A DNA stretch of 64,000 nt, from the NCBI GenBank assembly GCA_025765615.1, contig JAIVFJ010000010.1, forward strand, positions 496,001-560,000. The letters are read 5' to 3'. Positions 33,655 through 44,869 of this stretch are shown piece after piece. Under the pieces are notes generated by a model. That model did not search any database and had not been told where the DNA came from. It worked only from the letters and a program-made list of their open reading frames with translations. A program made the position numbers and the translations under genes. How positions within the stretch are numbered: the first letter of the stretch is position 1; each line of letters starts with the position of its first letter. This DNA comes from Zopfochytrium polystomum (taxonomy: Eukaryota; Chytridiomycota; Chytridiomycetes; Chytridiales; Chytridiaceae).

Positions 33655-34650
33655 ATGGTCCACTACACCACTGCGTCCCTCGCCCTCTCGGCGCTTGCTC
33701 TCCTCGGCTCCTCGGCCGTCGTCAACGCACACTACGTGCTCACCTCGCCGCTCACCCGCGGCTTCAGCGACGACGACGAGCCGACCGTCCCGTGCGGCGG
33801 ATTCGACTCGCCCGTGAACCCCGTTGCCTTCCCACTGAGTGCGTTTGTTTCTTTCCACCTTGGCTTCATTCATTTCTCGTCTGCTGTCCCTTCTTCCATC
33901 GTTCGCTAAACTCTTCCATGCAAAACAAACAGAGTCGTCTGTTTCCATCTCTGCCTTCCACTCTGCGGCGACGGTCAACGTGAGCATCAAGATTGGCGAT
34001 GCCGCCGACTTTACCCAGGTCACGTCGGTCAAAGTCGACTTTGGCAAGGTCGACCCTTGCTCCAACATTCCGCCCTGGAACTCGACCATCCCGGTCGACC
34101 TGTCCAAGCTGAAGGGCGCTACCGCAGGCGCAAAGGCCGTGATCCAGACGGTCTTTGACGGGCCCGACGGTGCGCTGTACCAGTGTGCCGGTAAGGGGTC
34201 GACTCTTCGTGAATTTCTATTCGGCTGTCCCGACTAAAGAGGGACGTAAAACATTTTAAACGGAAAGACGTTGTCCTCGGCGACGCAACTGGCCTTCCGG
34301 CCCGCACCGACGAAGGCGCCCAGGACTTGCCGGACCTGCGCCCCACCGACCTCTGCACGGTCCCGCAGATCGGGGACATCTGCCCCAAGCTCGTGTGCCC
34401 CACCGGCTCGTCGTCGTCGTCGTCGGCGTTGTCGTCGTCGTCGTCGTCGTCGCCGTCGTCCCCGTCGTCGTCGCCGTCGTCGTCCGCCCCCGGCGGGTCC
34501 TACGGTGGTGCCGCGTCGTCCTCGTCGTCTGTACCGGCCAGCGGCTCGAACGGAACCAACCTCGCGTACAGTGGCGCGAGCGAACGCCTCAGCGCAGGCC
34601 TGGCCGCTGGGATTGTGGGCGCGGCCGCGATTTTCGCCGCTGCGATGTGA
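33655..34650 (+). CDS. X325/Bim1-like copper-binding surface protein, copy 2
   Basis: Three exons, 33655-33838, 33933-34190 and 34268-34650, give 825 nt or 274 aa. The signal peptide ends VVNA, so the mature protein starts HYVLTSPLTRGF with a free N-terminal His for a histidine brace. Further matches to the neighbour are PCGGF, a conserved His (SAFHSAATVNVSI) and YQCAD at the end of exon 2. Exon 3 contributes Cys-rich LCTVPQIGDICPKLVC, a long Ser/Pro stalk and a hydrophobic C terminus (GLAAGIVGAAAIFAAAM) that fits GPI anchoring. Copper capture or transfer at the cell surface is the family role; membership is strongly supported by sequence order, the physiological task here is inference. The GC-rich TCG repeat that codes the Ser stalk creates long false ORFs in other frames. 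Confidence 0.88.
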
Positions 34651-36152
34651 TGCCCTCTCCAAGCCTCTCCCAAGCTCTCTCCTTTTCAACCTGTTGCCGA
34701 GAGCACATTCCCGTCGTTTTTTTTTTCTTGCTTTCGTAAGGCTATCTCATCTCTTCTATGTCAGTTTAGAATGTGTGCGAAAAAGACGGCACCTCCCCAC
34801 CCCCCAGTTCTTTCGGTGAAACAGAAAAATAAAAGTGGACGAAAACCTTCACCTCAGAATCAATGGCAGAGACCCCCCGACAGGGCGCAAAGGAGGTTTA
34901 AAGGCATACCAGTAGACCCCGTCCCGGCTGACCGACCAGCGGAAGGCGTGAGCGTCAATTCGTGAGACCATGCATGTGCTGAGGACAGAGGGCCGAATAC
35001 CAGTGAGCGCAGTCCAGTTCGGTCTTGCGCAGTCTTTGTCGTTTCGTCCATCGTTATGAGCCGATAATGGAAGATATCGAGAAAATGACCTCCCTGGCAG
35101 ACAAAATGGCATTTTGAACATCTCCTGAAAGCCTGTCAAGTTTGCTTAATATGTGTGCGGGAGGCTTATTACTCGTAGACCCGACCCCCTTCCCCCGACT
35201 GACCACCGACCCGTGGCGAAATTCTTCAGCGACGTTGGTTTTGCGATCGGCATAGTACGCAGTCAGATTGCGGGACGAGGGTAGCCGGCGACGTCGGTCA
35301 TGATGGGAAGGACAGAATTATCGGTACCGCCCAGTCATCGCCACGGCGCCGCGGAAAGAAAGCGACCGAGCGACGAAGCCAAGAGGTGGAGGGCACCTAG
35401 TTGATCAAGTCTGATTCGATGCACATGTCAAAATTCGAGCAGATCACCGCTACGCAGGGGGTCGAATCCACCGTCATCATCAGGCGCTCCGCGACCGCCA
35501 CATGCCGTCTAATGCATCGCGTAGTCCGCGGTTGTTAGGATCCCCGCATTCAGCATAAATACAAATCCCTCTGTGCTTTACGTTTGGACGGAAATACAGG
35601 ACCTGACAAGGCACAACGTTTTAGCTCAATGTGCGTTTGGTTTCCGTCCATCGGGGATTGTTTGACCTTTTTTGGTTATTATTGTAAGTGAGTATTTATT
35701 TCGAAAAGAAGAAAAAATTGAAATGAAAAAGAAAGAAATAATGAAGGGGTGTTTATTTTGTGCAATGCGCACTTTTTTTCTTATTCATTGGAAAATACAA
35801 ACATGACAAGATTTCACGTCCTTTTCTCCTTTTGACGGATCCGGACGGAAAACAAGCATTGTCAAACATCGGGCACGAATCCGATCAACTCACACGGAAA
35901 TGCCGCTTGCTGCGGGGTCTGTCTGCCGCTGATGCGGCCCAATTCATTCGGTCTTTGCCGACATCCGGAAGGCCGACGGTCGCGGGCCGCAGAAGGTTTT
36001 CAATGGGTCTGCAAGCAAAAAGCATTCTCTTTCTCTCTCTGCTCTCACTCAAGCATGGCTGCGTGTGTCTCTCATGACTGTGCTTTTTTTTTTTGACCAC
36101 ACACACACACGCACACACACACACACTCTCTGTCTCTCTCTCTCTCTCTCTC

Positions 36153-36207
<55 letters not shown>

Positions 36208-36838
36208 GACAGAGCTTTTTTTTACCTTTGTTCCAACCAAACAAGAGGGTCACAATCCACCAATGAAGAATCAGGCCCATGCCGCTTCATGAAGCTGCAG
36301 AGCTGCCTGCCTGTCGGACGGTCCCGTCGCAGTCAGGCCAGCTTGATCCAATTCAAACGCAGGCAGACCAAGGGCGCGGTTGGCGTGTGCTTTTTTTTCA
36401 TTTTTTATTTTTATCCTTTCAATTTTTTGTTTGTCTCTTTGACCTGTCTCGCTCTCTCTCTCTGACTCTCTCTCTGTCTCTCTCTCTCTCTCTCTTAAAC
36501 CCTGCCGCCACAAACAAGCAAACAAACAAACAAACAAGAAGAAGAAGACAAAGAAGAATAAGAAAAAGGAAAAGAAAAAATATGAGAAAGAAAAAGAAGA
36601 AGAAGAAAAAAAAGAAAAAGGCCTGGTCGGAAAGCAGAACAACCAACCTCCTTTCTTCGTCCATCGCCTGTCGTCGCCATTTACGCTCCCCTCCCCTCTC
36701 TTTCTCCCGTACACAACACACACGCACGTACGCACGTACGCACGTACGTTCGTACGGACGCAACGTGAGCTCTTCCTCCTCGGCTGCGAAATACGCGCCC
36801 CACCCGCCCACCCACCCACCGCCGCCCTTTCGGGCACC
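34651..36838. other. 2.2-kb intergenic region
   Basis: No gene was found. Between 34950 and 35600 the sequence is mixed composition without a convincing ORF; 35690-35760 is A/T rich. CA and CT repeats at 36095-36206 and 36432-36500 are listed separately. Short tandem units (acgcacgt and similar) occur at about 36720-36760, just upstream of the next gene. Confidence 0.55.
36095..36500. repeat. CA and CT microsatellites
   Basis: A CA run lies at about 36098-36126, followed by an almost continuous CT run to about 36206. A second CT run lies at about 36447-36497 and is followed by AAAC and GAA repeats to about 36620. These polypyrimidine/polypurine tracts sit 200-750 bp upstream of the first PH-like gene. 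Confidence 0.9.
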
Positions 36839-38332
36839 ATGTTCCCATCAGACCCATCTGGTGGCAGCGGCGCCGTCCTCTCCCACAAAAACTCCCTTGG
36901 GCGCCGTGGCGGCCCCTCACCGACTCCACCCACTTCTTCCAACAGTCGCGAGTCGCCTCGGTCGCCGACGACGACCGCGCCGGCCGGCCCCCTTTCGCAG
37001 GAAGGGAGCTATCGCGTCGCCCACCAAGGCTACGTCGACGTGCTCACGTTCGACTCGCAGACCATGAAGTCACACTGGCTCCCGCACTTTATGGTCCTGT
37101 TTGAACGCCGCATCCAGTTCTTCTCGCTCGCTGGATCGGCGCCTTATGATCAAGCGGTCGATGTTTTCTCCTTGACTTCTCGCACCATCGTCTCCACTCA
37201 GGCACTGTCCTCCAGAAACGGCACCCCTTCGCCCGGGGGCGGGTTGTCCGAGTACAAGGTCATTGTGCTCAATCCGTGCGAGCCAGGACAATCCCCAAGA
37301 ATGATTCGTGTTCGCAACAAAGCCGATTCTCCTGTCGGTTCCACTACCCCCTCTTCAGCCCCAGGCAGCGAGCAGCAAGCATCCGAAGACTCGCACGCCG
37401 TCTGGCTCAACAAGCTCCAGGCAGCCGTTCGAGAAGCCCGACGCTCCTTTGACGATGATCGCACGTACGGAGTGGACTTTGCTTCAGAGTCGGCGGCGGG
37501 CCGGGGTGCTCCCTCCCTACCAAGCCTGAAAATCTCAAACGCCCGCACCTCAAGCTTGCAAACCGTCGACAGTAAAGCCCAGACCCCGGTGACCGGATAT
37601 CTCGGGGCCGGGGGCTTCTTTGACGGCGCGACAACGCCTGTCCTCAGGCCCGTCACGCCCGTTAGCGGCCAGCTCTTTTTTGGTTCGAGCCAGAACGAGC
37701 CGTCCACGCCACCAAACCAAAAGAACAATCCCACCGCCAGCAGCGGGGGCGGGGGTGTGACCCGGACTCAAACCCAAAGCAGCCATTACCAAAGTTCGGA
37801 GCCCTCGACGACGCCGCTTCTCAAACCGCAAACCATTACACCAGGCCCCGCCACGCGGAAGGGCTCCCAAGGATCCTTCAATTTCACGCTCACGCCAACG
37901 CAAGACCCTCCGACGCCAAGTCTCCGACCGGAAAAATCCTTTCAAAGTTTCTCTGACGGCTTGTCCAACCAGTCACCCGTGGGCGCCTCCCCCTCCACGC
38001 CGACCACCCAAAAGGCCCAAACACCCACCCTCGGCACAAAGTGGTTCACATTTGGTTCGCCGGTTGCCGCACGCAGCGCGACCGTGTCGTCCTTTTCGTC
38101 CGTGCCCAGTCGCCAGGCGACATTGACAGGAACGGGTCCCCAATCTACAAATGGAGGATCCTCGGCGCGTCCGTTTCGGAGTCGCAAGCTCTCAGAAGCT
38201 TCCATTGGCGCGGTTGAAGTGTCCCAGCCCCTCAATTTCGCCGCCGAAATCCGCGTCGGGAGAAGCACCACGGTCACATCGGCGGCGTCGGCAGCGGATG
38301 AGGACGGTCACCACCGGAGCTCCCCGAATCAT

Positions 38333-38367
<35 letters not shown>

Positions 38368-39715
38368 CCACGCACTCCAGCGGCACCAAAACGAGCGGCA
38401 CTACCACCGCCGCCGCGCCCGCTCCGCCTCCCCGACTGCCATCGCGCTCGCCGCGGCCATGGCCACGGCAGACTCCACGGACCTGACCGCCGTCGCAAAG
38501 TACCCCTTTGCGTCAGGCGACTTTTCTGCCCCACCCGTGATTCGCGTTTCCTCCACGGCGAGTTCAAGCGGATCCGCCGCGGTTCCGGCTCGCAGCGCGA
38601 GGTCCCTGGACGAGCCTCGCCCCGCAGGAATAGCGCTCCAACGACGACCGCCGGCGCCGCCGGCCCTGCCCGCGGGATTGGCGAACGCGGCGGCGACAAC
38701 GGCGACGGCGCCGCTTCACCGCGAATACGCGAGCAACCCCGCGGCGGGCGGCGGCGGCAGCGGCGGCAGCGGCGGCGGGATGCTGTACTCATGGCAGGTT
38801 CCGCCGCCCGCGCTGCCTCCGCCGTCCGGCCCACTGCCCCCGCTCCCGCCCTCCGCCGCCGTTGCCGCCGCCGCCGCCGGTCCAGCCGCCGCCTCTGCCG
38901 CTGAAAGCTCGCGATCGACGACGCCGACGCAGATGGTTGCGGTTCTTGCGCCGACGCCCACTCCGATGCCGATGCCGCCGGCGGCGGCGGGGGCGGCGGG
39001 GCTGCTGGACCCTGCGGACCCGCTGCTGCTGCTGCTCCGCGAGCAACAGTACCACCTCCAACGGATGACGGCACTCTTCCAGGAGACGCAGGCGCAGGTG
39101 ATGCAGCGGCTGACGGCACGCAACGGCGGTGGCGGCGGTGGGAGCTACGGTCCTGGTGAGAAGCAGTACAGCCCTCCCGCGGGGCGTGGCGGCGGCGGCG
39201 GCGGCAATGACTGGTACTTCCCTGCGCTGCAAGACTCACCGTCCAGCGCCGGTGCCGGGACAGGCGGCGGCGGCGGCGGTGGAGGATCGCGACCGGGGAC
39301 GCCAGGCTTTCCGCACGCGCCAGAGGGGGCGACAGCCTGGAGCACGGCCCCAGCGGCCGCAGCGCCGATACTCCTCGAGATGGAAACCACGCGCGCTCCC
39401 ATCGCCGCCCCCTCCGCCTCCGCCGGTACGGGGCTGACGCTCGCGCAGCAGCAGTACCAGCAACAGCAGCAGTACCAGCAGCAGCAGCAGCTTCTGCAGC
39501 AGCAGCTGCAGCAGTACGAGCGGATCCAGCGGCAGATGCAGAACCAGTACCAGTCCCAGCCAACAATTCCGACGCATCACCAGCAGCAGCAAGTGGGGTT
39601 GGTGGCGCCGTCGCCAAAGATCCGAGGCATCAAGATGGGGGAAGTGTTTGGCAAGCTTTTTAAAAAGGGAGACGCTGCTTCGGAGGAGCCAGATAACGTT
39701 TTCAGAGAGCGTTGA
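36839..39715 (+). CDS. Large low-complexity protein with N-terminal PH-like domain (family member 1)
   Basis: A single 958-codon frame starts at ATG 36839. Residues about 58-205 look like a PH fold: GYVDVLTF, then a basic turn and SHWLPHFMVLFERRIQFFSL (successive strands), YKVIVLNP, and a closing helix with the invariant Trp (SHAVWLNKLQAAVREA). The rest is disordered: Ser/Thr/Pro stretches with many TP and SP sites, a Q10 tract flanked by His near residue 500, poly-Gly and poly-Ala runs, and a Gln-rich coiled-coil-like end (about 865-920). A short conserved-looking basic tail follows (KIRGIKMGEVFGKLFKKGD). No known family name applies. Phosphoinositide or membrane binding is inferred from the PH-like domain only. 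It is followed on the same strand by two related genes. Confidence 0.7.
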
Positions 39716-39895
39716 AAGTGGTCGGCGTGTTGCCGACAGCAAAATGGACATTTCCTCCTTTTCACTTGAGAATTTTCCTCTTACTTTAGTCATCAACCTC
39801 TTGCATTGGCACAACACCTCATGCCTGTTAGAAACAGCATTTTCGTCCTCCCGGCTGCTTGCTTTCGTTTACCTTTTTCTTTCCTATAGTCCTCT

Positions 39896-39931
<36 letters not shown>

Positions 39932-40943
39932 TCTTTTCTTTTTTGTTGGGAATTTTCACTTTTCTAGTTCGACCTTGCTCTAACGTTACCCTTCATCCTC
40001 CGCCACTCTTCATTGTTTTCGCACCACGGCCAGTCTCTTTCACTGCATTCCATCTTCCCTACCCAAGGCAGCATCTTATTTTTTGTTTAGAACGCAACGG
40101 TAACTTCAGCTATTTCGAGCCTCGCAGACTTTGTAAAACTAATGCAATCATTTACCCTCGCCCCCTCCTCCTACCTCATCATCTTCTTGACCATTGCATT
40201 CCACCCTTTTTTTTGCAATTTTTTGAGTCGCCTTACGAGCCTTCTTTTTCTTTTCTCGTCCTTGTGCTTCCAACTCCACCTCCTTTTACATTTGTCTTTT
40301 TTCTTTGCTCGTTTTCAGCTTTGCACCGATGAAACATAATCGTGGCCTTCTCTACAAAGGAGTTTCAAAGCCGAGCTTGGTCCAACCCTAAAGGCCTGCC
40401 GGCACTTTGATGGAAAAAAAATTAAAACAGCTTTTCCAACAACAACAAAAAAAAATTTTTTTTGAATAATAAATAATTCATAGACGGCAGTTTATTCCAT
40501 CCTGAGAGATAACTCCTATTTGGAATTCACACCCAAAATGTGGGTTGGGTTGTTGATCGTAATCGCCGTCGGGGAGGCTGTCCGCAGTATCCATGCCAAG
40601 GCCGGCCAATCATCACGAGCCACATATGCAACTGACTGAGATTGACTGACTGATTGGGAGGGAGGGAGGAGGGAGGGAGGGGCGCCGTGTTTGCGTTACG
40701 CGCAATGCGCCGAGCGCGACGACCACCCACCGAAGCTTTTCCTTGTGCGCTGTTAGGTGCAAGCCCCCCACCCATTTTTGCTTGCACCAACGGCGCACTT
40801 TTGATTGGTGGACGACGAGGGCCGATGTGTCTCGCCCCAAAGGAATCTGCGATTTGTCCAATCAGCTGAATCTCTCTCTTTGTCTGTCTCCCTCTGTCTT
40901 ACTGTCTCCTCTCTCTGTCTCTCTCTCTCTCACTCTCACTCAC

Positions 40944-41020
<77 letters not shown>

Positions 41021-41320
41021 GCATCTGCGCGCATTCGTCCCTTCCATTTCTCATGCAAACCAACCATCACCCTACCTGCTCACTTCTGCTTCTGCTTCCC
41101 TCAACGAAGGATCGCCTGTCGAGTCTGCTGGAGCCTCATCCTCCCACCCTCACACTCACACTCACACACACACACACGCACACATACACGCACACCAAAC
41201 ACAGCACTCACTCACAGATCGCCCCTCGTAACAACAATCTCAACCACCACCGTGACCACCACCCACAACCACTAGGCGAGAGAACGACGGACGTGAAGAA
41301 GAAGCGAGCCAGCCAACCCG
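39716..41320. repeat. Intergenic region with TG and long TC/CA microsatellites
   Basis: A TG run lies at about 39901-39928. Around 40868-41017 there is a TC tract of about 150 bp with minor interruptions, and a CA run at about 41150-41186. No gene is recognised. This arrangement (CT then CA repeats upstream of a PH-like gene) resembles the spacer before 36839. Confidence 0.8.
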
Positions 41321-43731
41321 ATGCAACCGTCGCCGCTCCTGTCGTCGTCGGCACCACCGACAGCATCGGCACCCCACCCGCACCCCATCGGCTCGCCGTC
41401 ATCGCCCTTGCCCTCGTCGCCATCGTTCTCCTCACCCTCATGGCTGTCGGCCCCTCCGTCGTCGTTCTCCTCCTCCTCTTCATCGCCACAACCCCCGTCG
41501 CCCTCCACGCCGTCTCGTCCTTCGATGTCCCCACTCCCTCGTTCTCCCCGCCTGTCCGCCGTCTCTCCCGGAGCCTCTCCCTTCCATTCCCCTCGCCACG
41601 ACAGTTCGCCCATATCAGCGGCCTTGCATGCCCCGCGATCTCACTCGCCAGCACTCATGAGGAGCCCTAGTGACGCTGGCACCGTGGTTGTGAGCAACGG
41701 CTTGTCGGACACTGGTAAGCTTCGTTGAATGACGACATGTGTTGAATCCGATTTTCCTTCTTCCTGCAAGAACCGAACCTTCAAAGAAGCGACACTGCTT
41801 CCACGTCCACATCATCGTTATCCTCGGCGACGACAATTAACAGATCAGCGTCCTCTTTTTCGGCCGGGTCATCGTCATCCAACATCTTTGCAACTCCATT
41901 GAAAAAGACCATCCACCACCTGGTCCACCAATCCCACAGTGACTGGGGTTTTGTCGACAAACTTACTACCGTTCCATCCACAAACTCCATCAAGTGGACT
42001 CCACACCTGCTAGTCCTCTATGAGACTGTTCTCTATCTTTTTTCCGTCAATCACGAACCGTTCAACGAACCGCCATTGGAAGAATTTCCTCTTGGTCCCG
42101 GAACTTCGCTCAGACTGAGCCCAGAGGCCGGTGTCGCTGACTCTGTCATTATTACTATATCTTCTTCTCTCCGAGAGTGGGACCTTCGTCGGAATACTAC
42201 AATTCTTATTCACAGCAAATCTTTGGATTCGGTTTCTCCTGTTGCATCCTCCGATGCGCAGAACATTGGTGAGGACGGCAATGCAGTTTCCTCCTCCACA
42301 GCCGTTGCAACAAGCGCCTGGGTGGACCGCCTCCGGCACGGAATTCAGCTGGGCAAGAGCCGGGCAAGAACTGAAATGCTAAAACGGATCAATCACGAAC
42401 ATCAGATGAAGATCATGGAGGTGCCGCTTGTTGAACGCGAGGCCCCCATTGTCAACGTGGACAGAAGGACGCCTCCGACTATCGACATAACCAGACCCAC
42501 TGGGCCAGACGGGAAAAAGCCGGGACTATGGAGACCGCCTTCGAAGGAGGCTCTTGGTCCGCTTGGAGGTCCAGTGTCCCCAGCTGTCGGCGCAGCGGAC
42601 GCCCACAAGCCGCCAGCAATCGGGAAACGGGTTGCCTCCGCACCCGGAACGTCAACTCTCACCGTGCCTTCGGGTGGAGTTCCGGCGGCGGACCTTCCGC
42701 CGCCATCTCCAACTTCCATTCTCCGGCACCGTCCCAACACCAACGGCCAGCCTCCGAAAGCGTCGAAACCGCCGGACTCTGGACGAACACAACGGATATC
42801 ACACACACGGTCGTCCTCGGGATCGTCATCCAACACGTGGGGTCGGGGCGATTCGGTTGGCGGTGGTGTAGCAGGAACATTCGGATCCCAGAATGATGCG
42901 CCCGCCGTGGCTTCGGCACACAGTCAGCACCCGCTTCTCCAGTTTCTATCGCTTGCCCTCCGACCTCGCGATCATCACGGGGGTCAAGCCAATCACACCT
43001 CGCCTGCCGCCCACTCTTCATCCTCATCCTCATCCTCCACGTCTTCTTCTTCTGCGCTCTCTGGGTCCTCCAATTTTATCCCACCACGGCGAACCACCTC
43101 TGCGACAGCTTCGGCCGCCTTGACCGCCTTCACCGCCACCCTACCGTCTTTGTCGTCGTCGTCGTCGTCGTCGTCGTTGTCACCCGCGTCTTCTTTCCAT
43201 TCCCTCGAGCTCCCGTACGCCTCGCCGGCCCGCCGGGGCAGGTCCCCGTCGGTGGCGTCGACGGCGTCGGGCATGTCCATTTCCTCGGCGACGACCTCGT
43301 CGCCGCGCATCAAGTCGCGGGCGATCACTTACGGGCCGCAGTCGGGATCAGCCGTCGCCGCCGCAGCCGCAGCCGCCACCGCCGCGGCTGCGGGCACCGG
43401 GGGGGCCGTGGAAACAACAGCGTCGTGGCCGCCGTCGCGTCGGCGGGCGCGCAGCGTCGGGGCAGTCTCGCACGCGGCCTCTTTGTCGTCGTCGTCGGTC
43501 GGGACGGGGTCGAGCGCGGCGACGTCGGCGCCGCGGCGGACGCGTCCGCCGCTGCGCATGACTCCGCTCGAGATGATGGTGGGCGTGACGTTGGCGGACG
43601 AGCACAGCTCGTCGACTGTGGTCGCGGCCATGACGGGGCTGCCGACGCTGTCGTCGCCCTTGTCGACGTCGTCGTCATCGGCTTCATCGTCTTCGGGAAG
43701 AGGGAGTCGGGGGAGCGGGGAACGGGCGTGA
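41321..43731 (+). CDS. Low-complexity protein with PH-like domain (family member 2)
   Basis: Two exons, 41321-41714 and 41771-43731, give 784 aa. The N-terminal 170 residues are Ser/Pro rich. A PH-like domain spans about residues 180-325: WGFVDKLTTV, IKWTPHLLVLYETVLYLFSV, SVIITISSS and the closing Trp helix SAWVDRLRHGIQ. These segments line up with GYVDVLTF, SHWLPHFMVLFE and AVWLNKLQAAV of the gene at 36839. The remainder is Ser/Pro/Ala-rich with poly-Ser tracts, probably disordered. The intron at 41715 (GTAAGC) is in phase. A further exon beyond the TGA at 43729-43731 cannot be excluded because GTGAGT overlaps the stop. Function unknown; lipid binding inferred. Confidence 0.68.
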
Positions 43732-44236
43732 GTGGGGATGTCGCTCTCTTACTATTCTTCCTCTCGGGGAAAAATGCACGCATGGTGTGGAGTCTGGCCC
43801 GCTTGTTTTTCCACGAAGACGATTGTAAACACACACACTCACCGTTTTTGCCCCCCTGTTTCCTGTTACTTCCCGTTTCCCTGACCCAACGCGAAAGGCA
43901 AGAAAAGACAGCTGCGCTGGTAGTTCAGTTGTGTCCGTCTCCGACTGGCACACCTCTTCCCGTTTGCATGGCCGGCCCATCGTCCTTTCAATCTGTGAGT
44001 GCGTAGACAGACCTATTTTTTATTGCCCACTGACAGCTGGAACGTTCCGTGGAGAACATTCGCGTTTTTTCTCAGTGATGCGGAACGATTTTTCGAAATT
44101 TATTTTTTCTTTCTTTTTTGTTGTTTCTTTGCTTTTTCCATTTTTTCTTGTTCTGCATTGGACGGGTCGGAGAGTGGCTTTGCGACCGACCGTGCTAGCC
44201 AGAGAGAGAGAGCCTGCGTCTGCCTGTCTGTCTGTG

Positions 44237-44271
<35 letters not shown>

Positions 44272-44869
44272 GATGCACTGTCAACTCCTTTGGGTTAGCT
44301 AGTATACACAGACAAAGAGAGGGAGAGATTCTCCACAAGAAGCGAACGTCGGTGGGTGTTGCCCACTCCCCCCCATTCTCTCCTTGACCGGCCCACACCA
44401 CCACACACTTGCCGCCGACAGCTTCAGAACCACCACTTTGACTGCTGCCACCACTCTACTCCACTACTGTCGTGCCTCTGCCCGCAGGTTCGTTTTATTT
44501 CTTTTCACCTGGCTCCCTGGATCCTTTTCGGCTTCTCTTGGCCACCCCGCGCGCAGCCGTCTCCCCTCGCCCGCATCCATCCTCCTCGCGCACGCTTCTT
44601 TGTTCGATTTTTGATCTACGTTCCCTGCCACTCCTACGACGATGCGCCGTGCTGATCTGGCCCGCGCCGATGATGCCATTCCGCGGCGAACGTCCGTCCG
44701 CAGCAACGCCTGCCGAAACCACCAACCCCTGACATGAGAGTGGCCAAGCCTAACCAGACGTCGTTTTTCGCAACCAAAAAAGAAAAAATAGAAAAAAAAA
44801 GGAATCATTCGGAAGACACCGTGTAGAGCTCCGAATTCTGACGGCGATCGTGCGCCAATCGCTTGCAAA
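43732..44869. repeat. Intergenic region with (CTGT)n microsatellite
   Basis: A CTGT tetranucleotide run lies at about 44221-44271. The rest is pyrimidine-rich with short ORFs lacking motifs. The region probably contains the promoter of the next PH-like gene. Confidence 0.7.

Noticed and set aside
38274..39617. 447-codon minus-strand frame antisense to PH-like gene 1
   Set aside because: It is Arg/Ala/Pro-rich, arises from the mirror of GC-rich Gly/Ala/Gln codons, and has no motif; the plus-strand frame has a structured PH-like domain.
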